Shown one piece after another: positions 10,701 through 20,700 of a DNA stretch of 64,000 nt. The DNA is from Cynocephalus volans (Eukaryota > Chordata > Mammalia > Dermoptera > Cynocephalidae). Where the stretch lies: positions 161,735,869-161,799,868 of the forward strand of contig NC_084463.1 in the NCBI RefSeq assembly GCF_027409185.1, written 5' to 3'. The position numbers and the translations under genes are program-made. Below the pieces are notes generated by a model. The model was not told where the DNA came from. It worked only from the letters and a program-made list of their open reading frames with translations, and did no database searches. Positions within the stretch are counted from its first letter, which is position 1, and the number at the start of each line of letters is the position of its first letter.

Positions 10701-12267
10701 GTGAGCAGTTTATAGCCTGAAGTGTTGGCAGTTTGTAGTGTGTCTGACACGTTCAGCTGGGTTTCGCTTTATTATTCTCTCCCAGCAGGAAAGGGCCCTT
10801 GGAGTAGTTCCAACACAGGTGGCCGTGGAAGCGCCACATGGTGCGGATCAGAGAACCAAGATTAGGAGCTGGGAGTGAGGCCTGGAGAGAGGTAGGGGCT
10901 TGCCCAGGGTCACACGGCCACGTGCCTCAAATGGGCCAGGCGGAGCTCCCTGGGCATGAGCATGTCAACCAAAGAGATGCAAAATCTCAAGGAAAAGCTA
11001 CCCCAGAGCTGCTGTAGTATATCAGTGCGACTGTAGGGAAATTCAAGGAAGCTTTATTGTTAAAAATTATGCACGAGTGTTTCACAAGCATACACTTGTT
11101 AAGTACCCACTACATGCCAGGCACCGTTCCAAGTGTTTACATTGATTGATTCATTTAATCTTTATGAGAAACACTTGAGATAGCAGAAGTGGAATCCACC
11201 TTGAGAATGAGGAAACCAAGACACAGAGAGGTTCAGTTACTCGATCAGGATACACAGTAACCAATGAGGCCAGAGTTCAGACCCAGGCAGTCTAGTTCTA
11301 GAGTCCTTACTTTTGACCACAACCCCTGGGACAGGCGCTTTGGGGTAAGTATCCAGCATTTCCGGTTAGAGGTGTTTTTTGCCTCTGCCATTAGGGGAGA
11401 GCTTCAGAAAATGTTTTAGAAAAACGCTATTTGGGTCCAGACCTGTGGATTTGACAGGTGAGGAAACTAAGGCCCAAGTCCCACTGAGAGAGGACAGCAT
11501 GTGCCTGGGGAGCACCTGCCTACCCTCCTCCGTGGCCTCCTGGCCGCCCCGCTGCTCTGCCAGCCCGCCTTGCTGGCCCAGGATGCCTCTCTAGGGAGGT
11601 TCAGCGGGATGGATAAGCACTTAGCTGGGACGAGGCTGCCTGATGGCAGGGCCCTGGGGCCTCATGGGCAGTAAGATCCTTCTGCTGCCTCTGGCAGGTG
11701 GAGAACGAGTCCAACGTGCTGCAGGACGGTTCACTCATCGACCTGTGTGGGGCCACACTGCTGTGGCGCACACCAGCGGGGCTGCTGCGGGCACCCACGC
11801 TGAAGCAGCTGGAGGCCCAGCGGCAGGAAGCGAATGCGGCACGGCCCCAGTGCCCTGTGGGCCTCAGCACCCTGGCCTTCCCCAGTCCAGCCCGTGGCCG
11901 CACGGCACCTGACAAGCAGCAACCCTGGGTCTACGTCCGTTGTGGCCACGTCCATGGCTACCATGGCTGGGGCTGCCGGCGGGAGCGGGGTCCCCAGGAG
12001 CGTGAGTGTCCTCTCTGCCGCCTCGTAGGGCCCTACGTGCCCCTGTGGCTGGGCCAGGAGGCTGGCCTCTGCCTGGACCCTGGACCACCGAGCCACGCTT
12101 TTGCACCCTGCGGCCATGTCTGCTCAGAGAAGACTGCCCGTTACTGGGCCCAGACACCACTGCCCCATGGCACCCATGCTTTCCATGCTGCCTGCCCCTT
12201 TTGTGGGGCCTGGCTCACCGGCGAGCATGGCTGTGTCCGCCTCATTTTCCAGGGGCCACTGGACTAG
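4638..12267 (+). CDS. PELI3: Pellino E3 ubiquitin-protein ligase 3 (whole coding span, 7 exons)
   Basis: Coding exons are 4638-4789, 5332-5403 (alternative), 8034-8163, 8779-8880, 9665-9859, 10175-10363 and 11698-12267. Joined they give 1410 nt, 469 residues plus stop; without the alternative exon 445. These match the two human Pellino3 isoforms as I remember them. The protein opens MVLEGNPEVGSPRTSDLQ and ends FQGPLD. The N-terminal two thirds form the Pellino FHA-like substrate-binding region. The C-terminal third holds the RING-like zinc region, with C362, H364, C373, C384, C387, C418, H420, C422, C446 and C449. Known role: ubiquitination of IRAK1 and related signalling proteins downstream of Toll-like and IL-1 receptors, in the cytosol. 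The start is the only in-frame ATG at the head of the conserved N-terminus. All introns are GT-AG. Identification is by direct recognition of the protein. Confidence 0.97.
5085..5245 (-). repeat. MIR SINE remnant
   Basis: Minus-strand MIR core, including CATTTTGCAAATAGGGATGA and TAATAATCCCTACCTCA. It lies head to head with the MIR that supplies the PELI3 alternative exon. Confidence 0.8.
5250..5500 (+). repeat. MIR SINE hosting the PELI3 alternative exon
   Basis: It shows the MIR order: TGCCAAGCCCTTTCATGGAC, TGAGGAAACCGAGGCTCAGA, GGGCACACAGCTGGTAAGTG, then GGGCTGGGATTTGGACCCAG. The exon at 5332-5403 lies inside it. Confidence 0.9.
5332..5403 (+). CDS. PELI3: PELI3 alternative 24-residue exon derived from a MIR element
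   Basis: This 72-nt exon has acceptor AAAG| at 5331 and donor CTG|GTAAGT at 5404. It adds 24 residues, beginning CCEEGGEETEAQ and ending GPRAHS plus a split Cys, which match the longer human Pellino3 isoform as I remember it. It lies inside a MIR SINE (about 5250-5500). The exon bases are the MIR core, and the donor is the MIR CAGCTGGTAAGTGG segment. Its length is a multiple of three, so it can be skipped without a frameshift. The acceptor is weak, with a poor pyrimidine tract, which fits alternative use. Confidence 0.85.
5692..6278. mobile_element. Tigger-like (pogo/mariner) non-autonomous DNA transposon
   Basis: 587 bp with terminal inverted repeats: CAGTCATGCG at the left end and CATGACTG at the right, related sequence extending inward. 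It is flanked by TA on both sides (5690-5691 and 6279-6280), the duplication expected for Tc1/mariner-type elements. No transposase frame. Confidence 0.85.
6375..6570 (+). repeat. MIR SINE remnant
   Basis: Nearly full MIR body with CCCCATTTTACAGAGGTCAT and AGAGCCAGGATTTAAGCCAG. Confidence 0.8.
7150..7330 (-). repeat. MIR SINE remnant
   Basis: Minus MIR core with GAGCCTCGATTTCTCTCATT and TGTAAAATGGGAAG. Confidence 0.75.
8034..8163 (+). CDS. PELI3: PELI3 coding exon 3, residues 75-118
   Basis: The acceptor ends at 8033 (CCACAG) and the donor is AAG|GTATAC. It encodes YNGCLASGDKGRRRSRLALS and on to HHISTPLVSK, the basic stretch at the start of the Pellino FHA-like region. It ends in phase 0. 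Confidence 0.95.
8460..8660 (-). repeat. MIR SINE remnant
   Basis: Minus MIR with CTCAACTGTAAAATGGGAAT and GTAAAGCACCTGCTGCACAG. Confidence 0.75.
8779..8880 (+). CDS. PELI3: PELI3 coding exon 4, residues 119-152
   Basis: It runs from acceptor CACCAG to donor CAG|GTATGC, 34 codons in phase 0. It encodes ALSNRGQHSISYTLSRSHSV and on to DTDMFQ, a strand-rich part of the FHA-like domain. Confidence 0.95.
9145..9345 (-). repeat. MIR SINE remnant
   Basis: Minus MIR with GTGACTTTGGGCAAGAGTCA and TGTAAAATGGGGCCCATAAT. Confidence 0.8.
9665..9859 (+). CDS. PELI3: PELI3 coding exon 5, residues 153-217
   Basis: The acceptor is CTCGCAG and the donor GGA|GTGAGT, with 65 codons. It holds the conserved IGRSTENMIDFVVTDT segment of the FHA core, followed by ISRYACRILCDR and GFDASSNIFLG. 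Confidence 0.96.
10175..10363 (+). CDS. PELI3: PELI3 coding exon 6, residues 218-280
   Basis: The acceptor is TCCCAG and the donor CTG|GTAGGT, with 63 codons. It encodes ERAAKWRTPDGLMDGLTTNG and on to RSAQQRGKL, the end of the FHA core and part of the Pellino-specific wing. Confidence 0.96.
11090..11310 (+). repeat. MIR SINE remnant
   Basis: Plus MIR with ACATGCCAGGCACCGTTCCA and GAGGAAACCAAGACACAGAG. Confidence 0.8.
11698..12267 (+). CDS. PELI3: PELI3 terminal coding exon, residues 281-469, RING-like region
   Basis: The acceptor is TGGCAG and the stop TAG is at 12265-12267. It encodes the rest of the FHA wing and the whole RING-like ligase region. The zinc-ligand clusters read VRCGHVHGYHGWGC, ECPLC, PCGHVCS and CPFC. 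Confidence 0.97.
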   Translation: MENESNVLQDGSLIDLCGATLLWRTPAGLLRAPTLKQLEAQRQEANAARPQCPVGLSTLAFPSPARGRTAPDKQQPWVYVRCGHVHGYHGWGCRRERGPQERECPLCRLVGPYVPLWLGQEAGLCLDPGPPSHAFAPCGHVCSEKTARYWAQTPLPHGTHAFHAACPFCGAWLTGEHGCVRLIFQGPLD

Positions 12268-12710
12268 GCTCCCTGGGGCCCCCTGCTGCCGCACCTGCCT
12301 GCTCACCCAGGCCCCCACCTCCTGCAGCCCCAAGGGAGCTCTGCATGTGGGACTCTACCTGCTGGGACATAACCACACCAGACAGACATGACATGTTGGG
12401 TGGGCTATGTCCCTTCCCCCAACTCTGGCCTCCATGGGGGCCCTGAAGATCTCTACCCAGTCACACTGATGGGGCGTTCAGCACCAGCTCTGTCTTAGGC
12501 TGCTAGAGGGAAGCCCAGCCCATGCCCCTGCCCTTCCTGGGCATCCCACATCACGCCGCCTACACTGTGCCCTGGGGGAGTGAAGGAGCCATGGACCCCT
12601 GACCCCCAGCTTAGGCTGGCTGTGCCCTGAGCCTGCCAACCCAGTTCCAGATATTCATCTCTCCTACTGATGCCCTGGGTTCCTCTATAAACCTTGCCGC
12701 TCGGCTGCCC
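12268..12710 (+). other. PELI3: PELI3 3' UTR with candidate poly(A) signal
   Basis: This GC-rich non-coding stretch follows the stop. No AATAAA or ATTAAA lies nearby. A TATAAA variant at 12686-12691 followed by GTGT-containing sequence is the best candidate, but it is weak, so the right end is uncertain. Confidence 0.4.
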
Positions 12711-13304
12711 TCTCAAATCCCACGTGTCCGGCATGCGTGCAATGCCTCCAGCCCCTGAATGAGTGATGGGTGGGCAGCAGGCTGGGACCAGCACTATGGG
12801 CTGGACTACATATCAAGTGGGCTCTGGGGACACAGAGACAATCAGGCCTAGTTCCCCACCTGGGGGAGTTCACAGTCTAATGGAAGACAGACCAAATTAC
12901 TAGGTGACAGCATAATTTCATGCGTGTTAGGGTCAGAGCATTATCACAGGCCATAGAGCAGTCCTCACTGGCGGTGGAAAAGAGGGAGGCTTCACGGAGG
13001 AGGTGGCATAGGAGCTCAGCCTCAGTGGCTGCCCAGAATCCTCCAGGCCCACAGGATGGGAAGGGTGCTGTAGGCAGAAGGAAGAGCCTGTGCACAGGCT
13101 CGGGTGTGAATCACTTAGGGAACTGAGTGACGGGCAGAGTGGCAGGAACATAGGCCACAGTGGGGCAGAAAGGGGGCTGGAGCAAGAGGTTGGGGCCATG
13201 CTAACAGGGGAAGGTGCTGGGTGGAGGATTCTGAACCTCATTTGTGGACAGTCAAGGGTTAAAGGATGGGGAGAAGACTCGCGGTTCCAGAGCAGTGGCT
13301 GTGA

Positions 13305-13565
13305 TACAAGGGCTACCATTACTGAACGCCCACCGCGTGCCCCGCACTGTGCTAATGATAATAATAACTACCAGGCACTCACCAGGTACCAGGCTTTCCT
13401 TGTCAGAGGTTTTGTTATTTAATCCTCACCAACCCAGGGAAGGAGGTGTTGCCATTTGTGTTTATGGGGAGATTAAGTCACAGACTCCAAGTCACACAGC
13501 CAGAAAGTGGCCAAGCCAGCATTCGAATCCACAGCCACCATTGGGTGTTAGAGCCTGCCCCCTCC
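13305..13565 (+). repeat. MIR SINE remnant
   Basis: Plus MIR with GCCAGCATTCGAATCCACAG near its 3' end and the poorly kept core AGTCACACAGCCAGAAAGTG. Confidence 0.75.
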
Positions 13566-14499
13566 ATCGTACTGTGCTGCTTTCCTTCCACCAGGGCAAG
13601 AGCCAACTGAGCAGGGTTTTGGAGACTGTTCCATTAAGAGGCTGGAGAATGGATTGGTGGACACCCACCCGCTCAGTGCCCAGCCCTGTGCAGGGCCCCA
13701 ACAATGAGCAAGGCCCTGCCCACCGGAGCTCACAGTCTGAGGAGGGACCTGCACGTGCTGATGCTGGAATCTGAGCACCACCCCCACCCCCAAGCTGGCC
13801 ACCTGCCCCCCACGCTGGAGGGGTTCTGAGGAGTGAGAACTGGGGGCTCCTGAGAAGGCACAGGGATGGCCTGGAGCCTCAGCCAAGTCCTGAATGGCAG
13901 AGTATCTCCAGAGGCAGAGAGTACCTGGTAGGGCAACCCAGGTGAGGGGAGCAGCATGGTATGTCAGGGAAAATGCTTGCCAAACAATTAGCTCGGTGTG
14001 AAGGGAGCGGAAAAGAGGAATGGGGGCTGGGGATGGTTGCCATGGAGAGTGAGTCTGAACTGGACCCCTAGTCATCCTGGCTATGGGTCACCACTCCCTG
14101 TGAGCCAAGAACCAAGCTGAGGGTGTCACTTGGGTTACCCCCAGACCATTCCCGAGGAGAGAGCCAGGAAGACAGGCAGATGGACTTTCTGGAAATATGA
14201 AGAAAAAAAGGCTCTGAGTATCATCCTCAGTAGAAGACAGATGCCAGAGCCTTAGGGAGTGCAGATTCCAAGGGAAGGGACCCGCCCAAGGCCACACAGC
14301 TGGTTGGGACCAGAGAGACCAGACTTGGGCTGTTGAAAGGACAGAGGGCACCCACTTGTGCTGAGAGGAGATGTGATCAGATGCCTGCTTCCAGAACATC
14401 AGAGCATCACACTGCTGCAGGGGGAGTAACAGTATTGGTGGAGGTATTAGAGGTATTGGTGGAGGGGGTCAGACAGCCCCGGTCTTGCCCCAGCTCTGC

Positions 14500-14620
14500 C
14501 CTTGCCAGCTCTTAGAGCCTCAGTTTCCTCGACTGTTAAATGGAATAACAGTCTGCTTCACTAGGTGGTTGTGAATGTGTGGAGGTCACCTGTAACACAT
14601 CAAATACTGAATAATGTTAC
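14500..14620 (-). repeat. MIR SINE remnant
   Basis: Minus MIR with GAGCCTCAGTTTCCTCGACT. Confidence 0.7.
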
Positions 14621-14699
14621 TCCTTTACCCACCCCTTTTTCATTCACATGGGGAAGAGCCAAGGCTGGGACTCCCGTGAGCAGAGTGCTCCATGTGATT

Positions 14700-14747
14700 G
14701 CGTGTGTGTGTGTGCGCGCGCGCGTGTGCGTGCGTGTGCGTGTGTTG
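14700..14747. repeat. Alternating GT/GC simple repeat
   Basis: Alternating purine-pyrimidine tract (GTGTGTGTGCGCGCGCGCGT and onward), a composition able to adopt Z-DNA. It lies in the PELI3-DPP3 intergenic region. Confidence 0.85.
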
Positions 14748-14814
14748 GGGCAGGCGAAGGGGTCAGTGTGGTAGAAGGTCTAAATAAGGCTAGTCTCCAG
14801 TTCAGGAACACTGA

Positions 14815-14990
14815 GGACATGCTGTGTGGCCTTAGGGAAGTGAATGAACCTCAGCCTCAGTTTCTCTCTCTGTACAATGAGTAAAATGATGATGTCCTAT
14901 CTCAAAGTTTTCGCAAGAATTGAATGAGATTCTCCATGTGAAGCTACTCGCAAGGGACCTCAGTAAGTGCTCATATTAGCTGTGATCAAA
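14815..14990 (-). repeat. MIR SINE remnant
   Basis: Minus MIR with CCTCAGCCTCAGTTTCTCTC and TCAGTAAGTGCTCATATTAG. Confidence 0.8.
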
Positions 14991-16299
14991 AAAATGTGAT
15001 CATGCAGTTTGGTTAGGGGATCCCAGGAGTACCAGGACCTTTTGGTTGCCTGAGCTGTGCCCTGGTGGCAGTGGACAACACTACCTCCATTACTAGTGTA
15101 CTTGTACATTTCTGTGTCACTTGAGTCAGTCAACTTTATACCCATTTTAAAGACAACGAAAATTGAGGCACAGGAAAGAAGGGTGACTTTCCTAAGGACA
15201 TAGACCAACTTTTTGAACTCCTCCTTATAATGGCAATCGTCATCAAAGCCAACAGCTGGTAACACTTGTGCCAAGCAGGACCTTGGGCATTTTTGTGAAC
15301 GAGAAACTGGCGTCTGTGGTGGACAGACGCTGCCCTGGGCCTAGATACAGGCATGGCAAGGAGAGTGTGCCAAATTTTAGTCCCCAAACACTCCCTACCC
15401 CCAAACAACTCTAGGGGGCGGCATTACCCAGTTAGCACGTCACTTAAGCCTGCAATATCCCTTGGAATGGATTCAATTATCAGCTGGGTTTTCCAGCTGA
15501 TGAAGCCAGTAAAGTGACCCACCCAAGGCCACACAGCCAGTAGGTGGCAGAGATCTTTGACCTTAGACGACCTGACTCTGCTAGGTCTTACTCAGGACCA
15601 GGGACCCTCACAATGCTCCTCACTCGGCCCACTCCTGGTGCCAGGCACTTCCACATGCCATGCCCCACCCAGACCGTCGTCTGGCAAGAATGTCCAGACG
15701 TGTATGAGCGGACCTCAGGCCCGCCTCTGCCCCGGGCTGCCTTTTGGGCTCGCCGGTGGCTTTCTTACCCATCTGCCAGCCCTTCCCTGCCCTCGCCCCT
15801 TTGTGCTGAGGAAACTGAGGCTCCGAAATGTCTAGCGGCTGCCACAGGCCCATGTCGAATCAGTGGCGGAGCAGGGAAGCATTGGGGGACGTTCCTCTGC
15901 GGCCAGCCTGGGTGGGACCATCTCAGCCCTGGCCGGGACCCGCTCGCCAGTAGCCTCGATTCCCTGAACCGAGAGCTTCAGTCTCGGAAGAGTCTCCACC
16001 CCCAGGCTCCCAAGTCCCATTGGAACTCTGCGATGAAACCCCAAAGGAGAGCAGAGTCGGGACCGTGTGTCGGGGGAGGTCGCTGCTGCTGCGCCCAGGA
16101 CACCTACGCCGGCTCCGCCCGGGCTCAGGGACCTTGTCAGCCCCGTCTGCCTGGACTAGGCCGCGGCCAAGCTGGCGCGGGCGTCTCGGTTCCGCGCGAG
16201 GGCAGCCTGAGGACAAAAGGCCAAGGCCACCAGGGAAGATCCTCGTGCCACCCCGTAGCTCCTGAGGCGGGGAGCGAGCGGCCCGAGGAGCTCCCCTCG

Positions 16300-16445
16300 G
16301 CGCGCGCCTATTGGCTGTGGCCGACGCCCATCTGGGCTCCGGGGCCAGGCCATTGGCTGGTGGGGGCGGGGCTCGCGGAGCTCCTATGAATGGGGGAACC
16401 GGAAGCAGGAAGTGAGTTTGCGAACGGAGCAGCTGCTGCCGGTGA
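16300..16445 (+). promoter_or_regulatory. DPP3: DPP3 promoter: two CCAAT boxes, GC box and two ETS sites
   Basis: Inverted CCAAT boxes (ATTGG) lie at 16310-16314 and 16352-16356, a GC box GGGGCGGGGC at 16363-16372, and ETS-type sites CCGGAAGC at 16399-16406 and CAGGAAGTG at 16406-16414. There is no TATA box. Human DPP3 transcription is reported to depend on Ets-1/Elk-1, which fits the paired ETS sites. Confidence 0.75.
16390..16441 (+). other. DPP3: DPP3 exon 1, non-coding (5' UTR), approximate
   Basis: The first donor downstream of the promoter is in GCCGGTGAGGTGAGG. Two overlapping donors are possible, with the exon ending at 16441 or 16445. The ATG lies in the next exon (acceptor at 17500). 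The left edge is not visible. Confidence 0.55.
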
Positions 16446-17500
16446 GGTGAGGCGTCCGGTTTTAGGGGTCACAACGTGTCATTCCCCGGGGGACCAGGGC
16501 GAGGCTGGACCGAGCGCAAGATTATTCCCTTTCTGTCCACCCTCCAGTACCCCTTCCAAATTCATCCCGGCGCCGAAGCCACGGAGTGCTCTGGTCAGCA
16601 AAGAGTTAACACGCCTTTCAGAACCCGGGGGATTGTGCTACCGGGGCGCAGCCTCGGGGGGCGGGGGGAGGCTGGAAACCCCAGCCAAGGAGGGGGGTGT
16701 GGAGAATGCCTTGGGTTGGGAGACCCCCGGGTCCCAACGGAGCTGTGAGACCTTCGGTAAGTTGCTTGGCCTCTCCAAGCCTCCGTTTCCCTATCTGTAA
16801 AATGGGTTTTCTTCCAGCCCCGAATTTCTGTGGCTCTGTGGCTTCCCTGGCTGAGCACAGGGAAGGAGGGTTAGGAGAATGGAGGTCTGAAGGAAAAGCA
16901 ATTAGAGGGATGAGAATGGGACAGATCCTGGGAGCCCTGGGGAAGGAAAAGAGTGCAAGGAAAGTCATTTACTACTGTAGGTACATTCTGTCCAGGGTGA
17001 CCTCATCTAATTCGCACACCCACCTGGTGAAGTTGGGATTATTATAATTCTGTTTTTACAGAGGATGATATGGAGGTGCAGAAAAGTGAAGAGTTGAAGG
17101 CTAGCAGGTCAGAGAAGGAAGAGAGGAGACAGGAGGGGCTTGGGCTGGGAGTCTAGAGATGAGGGTCTCTGCTGCTGACCCCTCTGTTGTATGATTAGGC
17201 AAGGCTCCTAGCCTCTCTGGGCCTCAGTTTCCTCATCGGTAATTCTAGGTGGTTGGATTCAGTTTTTAAGGTTGAGGGACCACAGGCCAAATATGGCCCA
17301 CCAATGTATTTTGTAATCTCCTTGGGTGAGTCACCTAAACTTCTCTAGCCTCAGTCAGCATATCTGGTGAATGGGTACAATAGTATTCCCTTCCTCATGA
17401 ACTTTTGGAGGATTAAATGTGATCAGGAGGGTTCAGAGCCAGGTGTGCAGTTGGTGTGTGGTAAGTGATGGTTATGATTGATGGTGATGGTTCTCAACAG
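16446..17500 (+). other. DPP3: DPP3 intron 1
   Basis: Mostly decayed minus-strand MIR pieces, for example around 16735-16815 and 17160-17250 (GCCTCAGTTTCCTCATCGGT). No other feature seen. Confidence 0.5.
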
Positions 17501-17505
17501 GGCCC

Positions 17506-17775
17506 ATGGCGGACACCCAATACATCCTGCCCAATGACATTGGTGTGTCTAGCCTGGACTGCCGTGAGGCCTTCCGCCTGCTGTCACCCACAGAGCGCCT
17601 CTATGCCCACTACCTGTCACGGGCTGCCTGGTATGGAGGCCTGGCCGTGCTGCTGCAGACCTCCCCTGAGTCCCCCTACATCTATGCCCTGCTCAGCCGC
17701 CTCTTCCGTGCCCAGGACCCTGACCAACTGCGTCAACATGCCCTGGCTGAGGGCCTTACTGAGGAGGAGTATCAG
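17506..17775 (+). CDS. DPP3: DPP3 coding exon 2, residues 1-90
   Basis: The acceptor CAACAG ends at 17500, followed by five bases of 5' UTR and the ATG at 17506. The exon ends LTEEEYQ, with donor GTCAGT. The N-terminal lobe starts here. Confidence 0.97.
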
Positions 17776-20700
17776 GTCAGTTCTCTCCGGCCAGCCCGCA
17801 TTCCCTGAGTGCTTTCTGGATGTGAGGGACCAAGATGCAGGGGTACAAAGCTCTCTCTCTTTTAAGGAATAGGTAGAGGATTAGACCACAGGTTACAAAT
17901 TGAGGAACCTCCTCTCCTGGAGCCTCAGTCTTCTCATCTGTAAAATATGCACGTGGGTTGTCTGCCTCATGTCGTTGTGGTGACCCACTTAGAACAAGAA
18001 AAACAGTGGCTGCTGTGATTTATAACAGGAAACAGTGGTGGAGATTCCGAGAAGGTAAAGGAAAGAGTCCAGGATAGGAATCAGGAGGTCTGATTTCTGG
18101 ACCAGTTTTTCTCTACCACATTGCATGGCCTTGGGCAGAATGTTGTGCCTGTCCTCTAGTTTTTGTTCATTTGAGGATCTGTTGGCCAAGTAATAGGTGA
18201 ATTCTTAGTGCATTGCAGCAATACAGAAAGACACAAATCAAAACACGAAGATCATTCATTCTCAGTGCCCTCCCCAAAGGTAACCGCTGAGGCTGGTGCG
18301 GCAGCCTGTCCCCTGTCTGTGTATTACATACTAGTATATGTACATGTGCAGTGATCAGTTCCTTATTTTCCCTTCCATAAATGAGATCATTCTCCTCATG
18401 TTCTTCTGTGTCCTGTTTTTTTCATTAATCACCATGTCTTGCAGAACTTTTATGGGGTACATATAAATCCTCCTCATTCTTTTTTGTTGTGTAGAGCTCT
18501 TATTGGCCAGCTTGAGCCTTATGCCCATCCCTGTAGCCAGGGAAGGTGATTTCTCTGACTGGCCAAGCCAGCTTACATGCCTGCTCTAGGAACTCCATCT
18601 CTGAAAAGGAAGATTGAGGTCTTGTTACCAGAGGAAGGGAGACTAGATCTGGGCCAACAAAAGCCATAGAGTAGATGGAAGAGTGAGGCCCCCTCCAGTT
18701 CTAACATTTGGGGCTTCCAATGCCAGCTGCCTGGCAGGTCAGGGGCTGAGGATAGCATCCTAGAGAAGGAGGTGGTGTTTTAAGTGGGCCTTAAAGGCCC
18801 TATAGGCCATAGGCTGCTGACAGGGTGGGTGGGCACTTGGGTGTGTTTGGGAACTGCTAAGAAGACCGGTTTGGCTGGACAACAGAGATGTGAGGATTGG
18901 TCTGTGAAAGTAAGTTGGGGCCAGACTGCGGCCTCCTAGGCTCTTCGTCCTGCCCCCAGATTTCTCAGCCTCACCCATACTGGTTGCACTGGGGTGTTTG
19001 CCTCTCAGGAGGAGACCTCCCTGGGGTGAGGGAGGCTGTGCTTCCCAGGTCTCTGAGGCCTGCCTCCTCCCTCAGGCTTTCCTGGTCTATGCCGCCGGTG
19101 TCTACTCCAACATGGGCAACTACAAGTCCTTTGGTGACACCAAGTTTGTTCCCAACCTGCCCAAGGTGAGATGAGGGAGGGTTGGGGAAGGTGGGAAGGA
19201 GGAGTCTGATGGGGTGGGGGTGGGGAACGCAGCCTCGGGAGCCCCAACCAGAGTCAGGGGCCTTGAGCAGAGCCTTGACTTGACACTGCTGCACTGTGCA
19301 ACTGTGGGTGTCACCCAGCCTGACTAGGTGCTGTAGCTTCCTCTCGTGTAAAGGAAAAACACAGCTCTTCCAGACCATGCCGATCCAAGGGTGGAACAAG
19401 GGCAGGATATGTTGGTTAGAGCACGGTGTTATAACACCAAGGTCAAAGGGTTTGGATCCCTATACCAGCCAGCCACCAAAAAAAAAAAAGGGCAGGATGT
19501 GGAAAGGTTCTGTGAACTATCAGGTGTTTGCAAAAGTGGAGCCTGTTGGTCATCACTGGGAACAGTGGAGAGGCCTGGGCACGGTCATCCCGCCCAGGGA
19601 CCGTCGGGCTCCCAGACTCCACAGTGCACATGAGTTACCTGGTGACCTTTTTTTTTTCAATTGTAACATAGTTGATTGTACATATCTGTGGAGTACGGAG
19701 CTGAATATCATTACTTGTGTGCAATATGTGATGCTCAAATCAGGATAATTAGTATATCCAACATTACACAATGTAATCGTTTGTTTGGAGATCTTGTTGG
19801 AAGGCAGCAGCTCTGCAGTGGTGGGGCCCAAGGTACGACATTTCTCATCACTACCAGTGCTGCTGGTCCATGGACCACACTCTGAGCCCAAGGTCTTAGA
19901 CTGTGAAAAAGAGCTTGGAAGTAGATGAGAACGCTCTGGGGGTCAGGTTTGGGTGGTATGATGGGGCCAATGGCCTCTCTTCCCCTGTAGGAGAAGCTGG
20001 AACAGGTGATCCTGGGGAGTAAGGCCGCCCAGCAGCACCCGGAAGAAGTCAGGAGCCTCTGGCAGACCTGCGGGGAGCTTATGTTCTCTCTGGAGCCAAG
20101 GCTTCGGCACCTCGGCCTGGGGAAGGAGGTGAGGCCCCCAGCTGCATGGGAAAGTGGAAGGTGTCCTTTGGGGCCACCTGGTATGTAGGGAAGAACGTCT
20201 GATAGGGAGGCAGTAGGCTCCCCCTCACACTCTTGAGGCAAAGCTGACCCTCACTGCAGGCCTCAGTGTTGTCATCTGTAAAATGGGAAGCAGGTCGGAT
20301 GGAATGCTTTCTAAATGCCCTCCCAGATCTGACATCCTAGGATGCTGTGTGCAGGAAGAGGGAAGGAGAGAAGAGCCGGGAGATGGAGGGAGCTGAGGAG
20401 AGAATGATGGGGAAGGAGGGGGTCACAGGCTTCCTGCCTCTGGAGGCTGCTTGGGCTGCATGGGATGAGGCCACAGCAAGCCTTAGGGGTGGGCCAGCCT
20501 GGGAGAGGCTGGAGCAGAGCTGCGGGAAGACTGGAGAGGAGCATCTTTTTGCATGTTTTAAAACTTTTTCTCCTGGAAAGAGATGGAGGGTAGGGTGGAG
20601 GCTGCTGAGAGGAGGTGCAAGAAGCCTGGGAAGGCATTGACCAGCTGTCCCTGCAAGCCCCTCGACCTCGGCAACTCCTCTTTACCACCTCCCCTCTCTT

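Larger units (their letters stand above)
12711..16299. other. PELI3-DPP3 intergenic region
   Basis: No gene recognised. L2-like wording (GGACACAGAGACAATCAGGC) lies near 12800-13180, and MIR remnants near 13305-13565, 14500-14620 and 14815-14990. A GT/CG dinucleotide tract lies at 14700-14747. Confidence 0.55.

Noticed and set aside
14648-14884. Cys/Val-rich frames over the GT tract
   Set aside because: They are translations of a dinucleotide repeat.
15544-16389. Open frame of 281 codons upstream of DPP3
   Set aside because: It runs through MIR-like sequence and straight through the DPP3 promoter. Composition follows local GC content and no family is recognisable.
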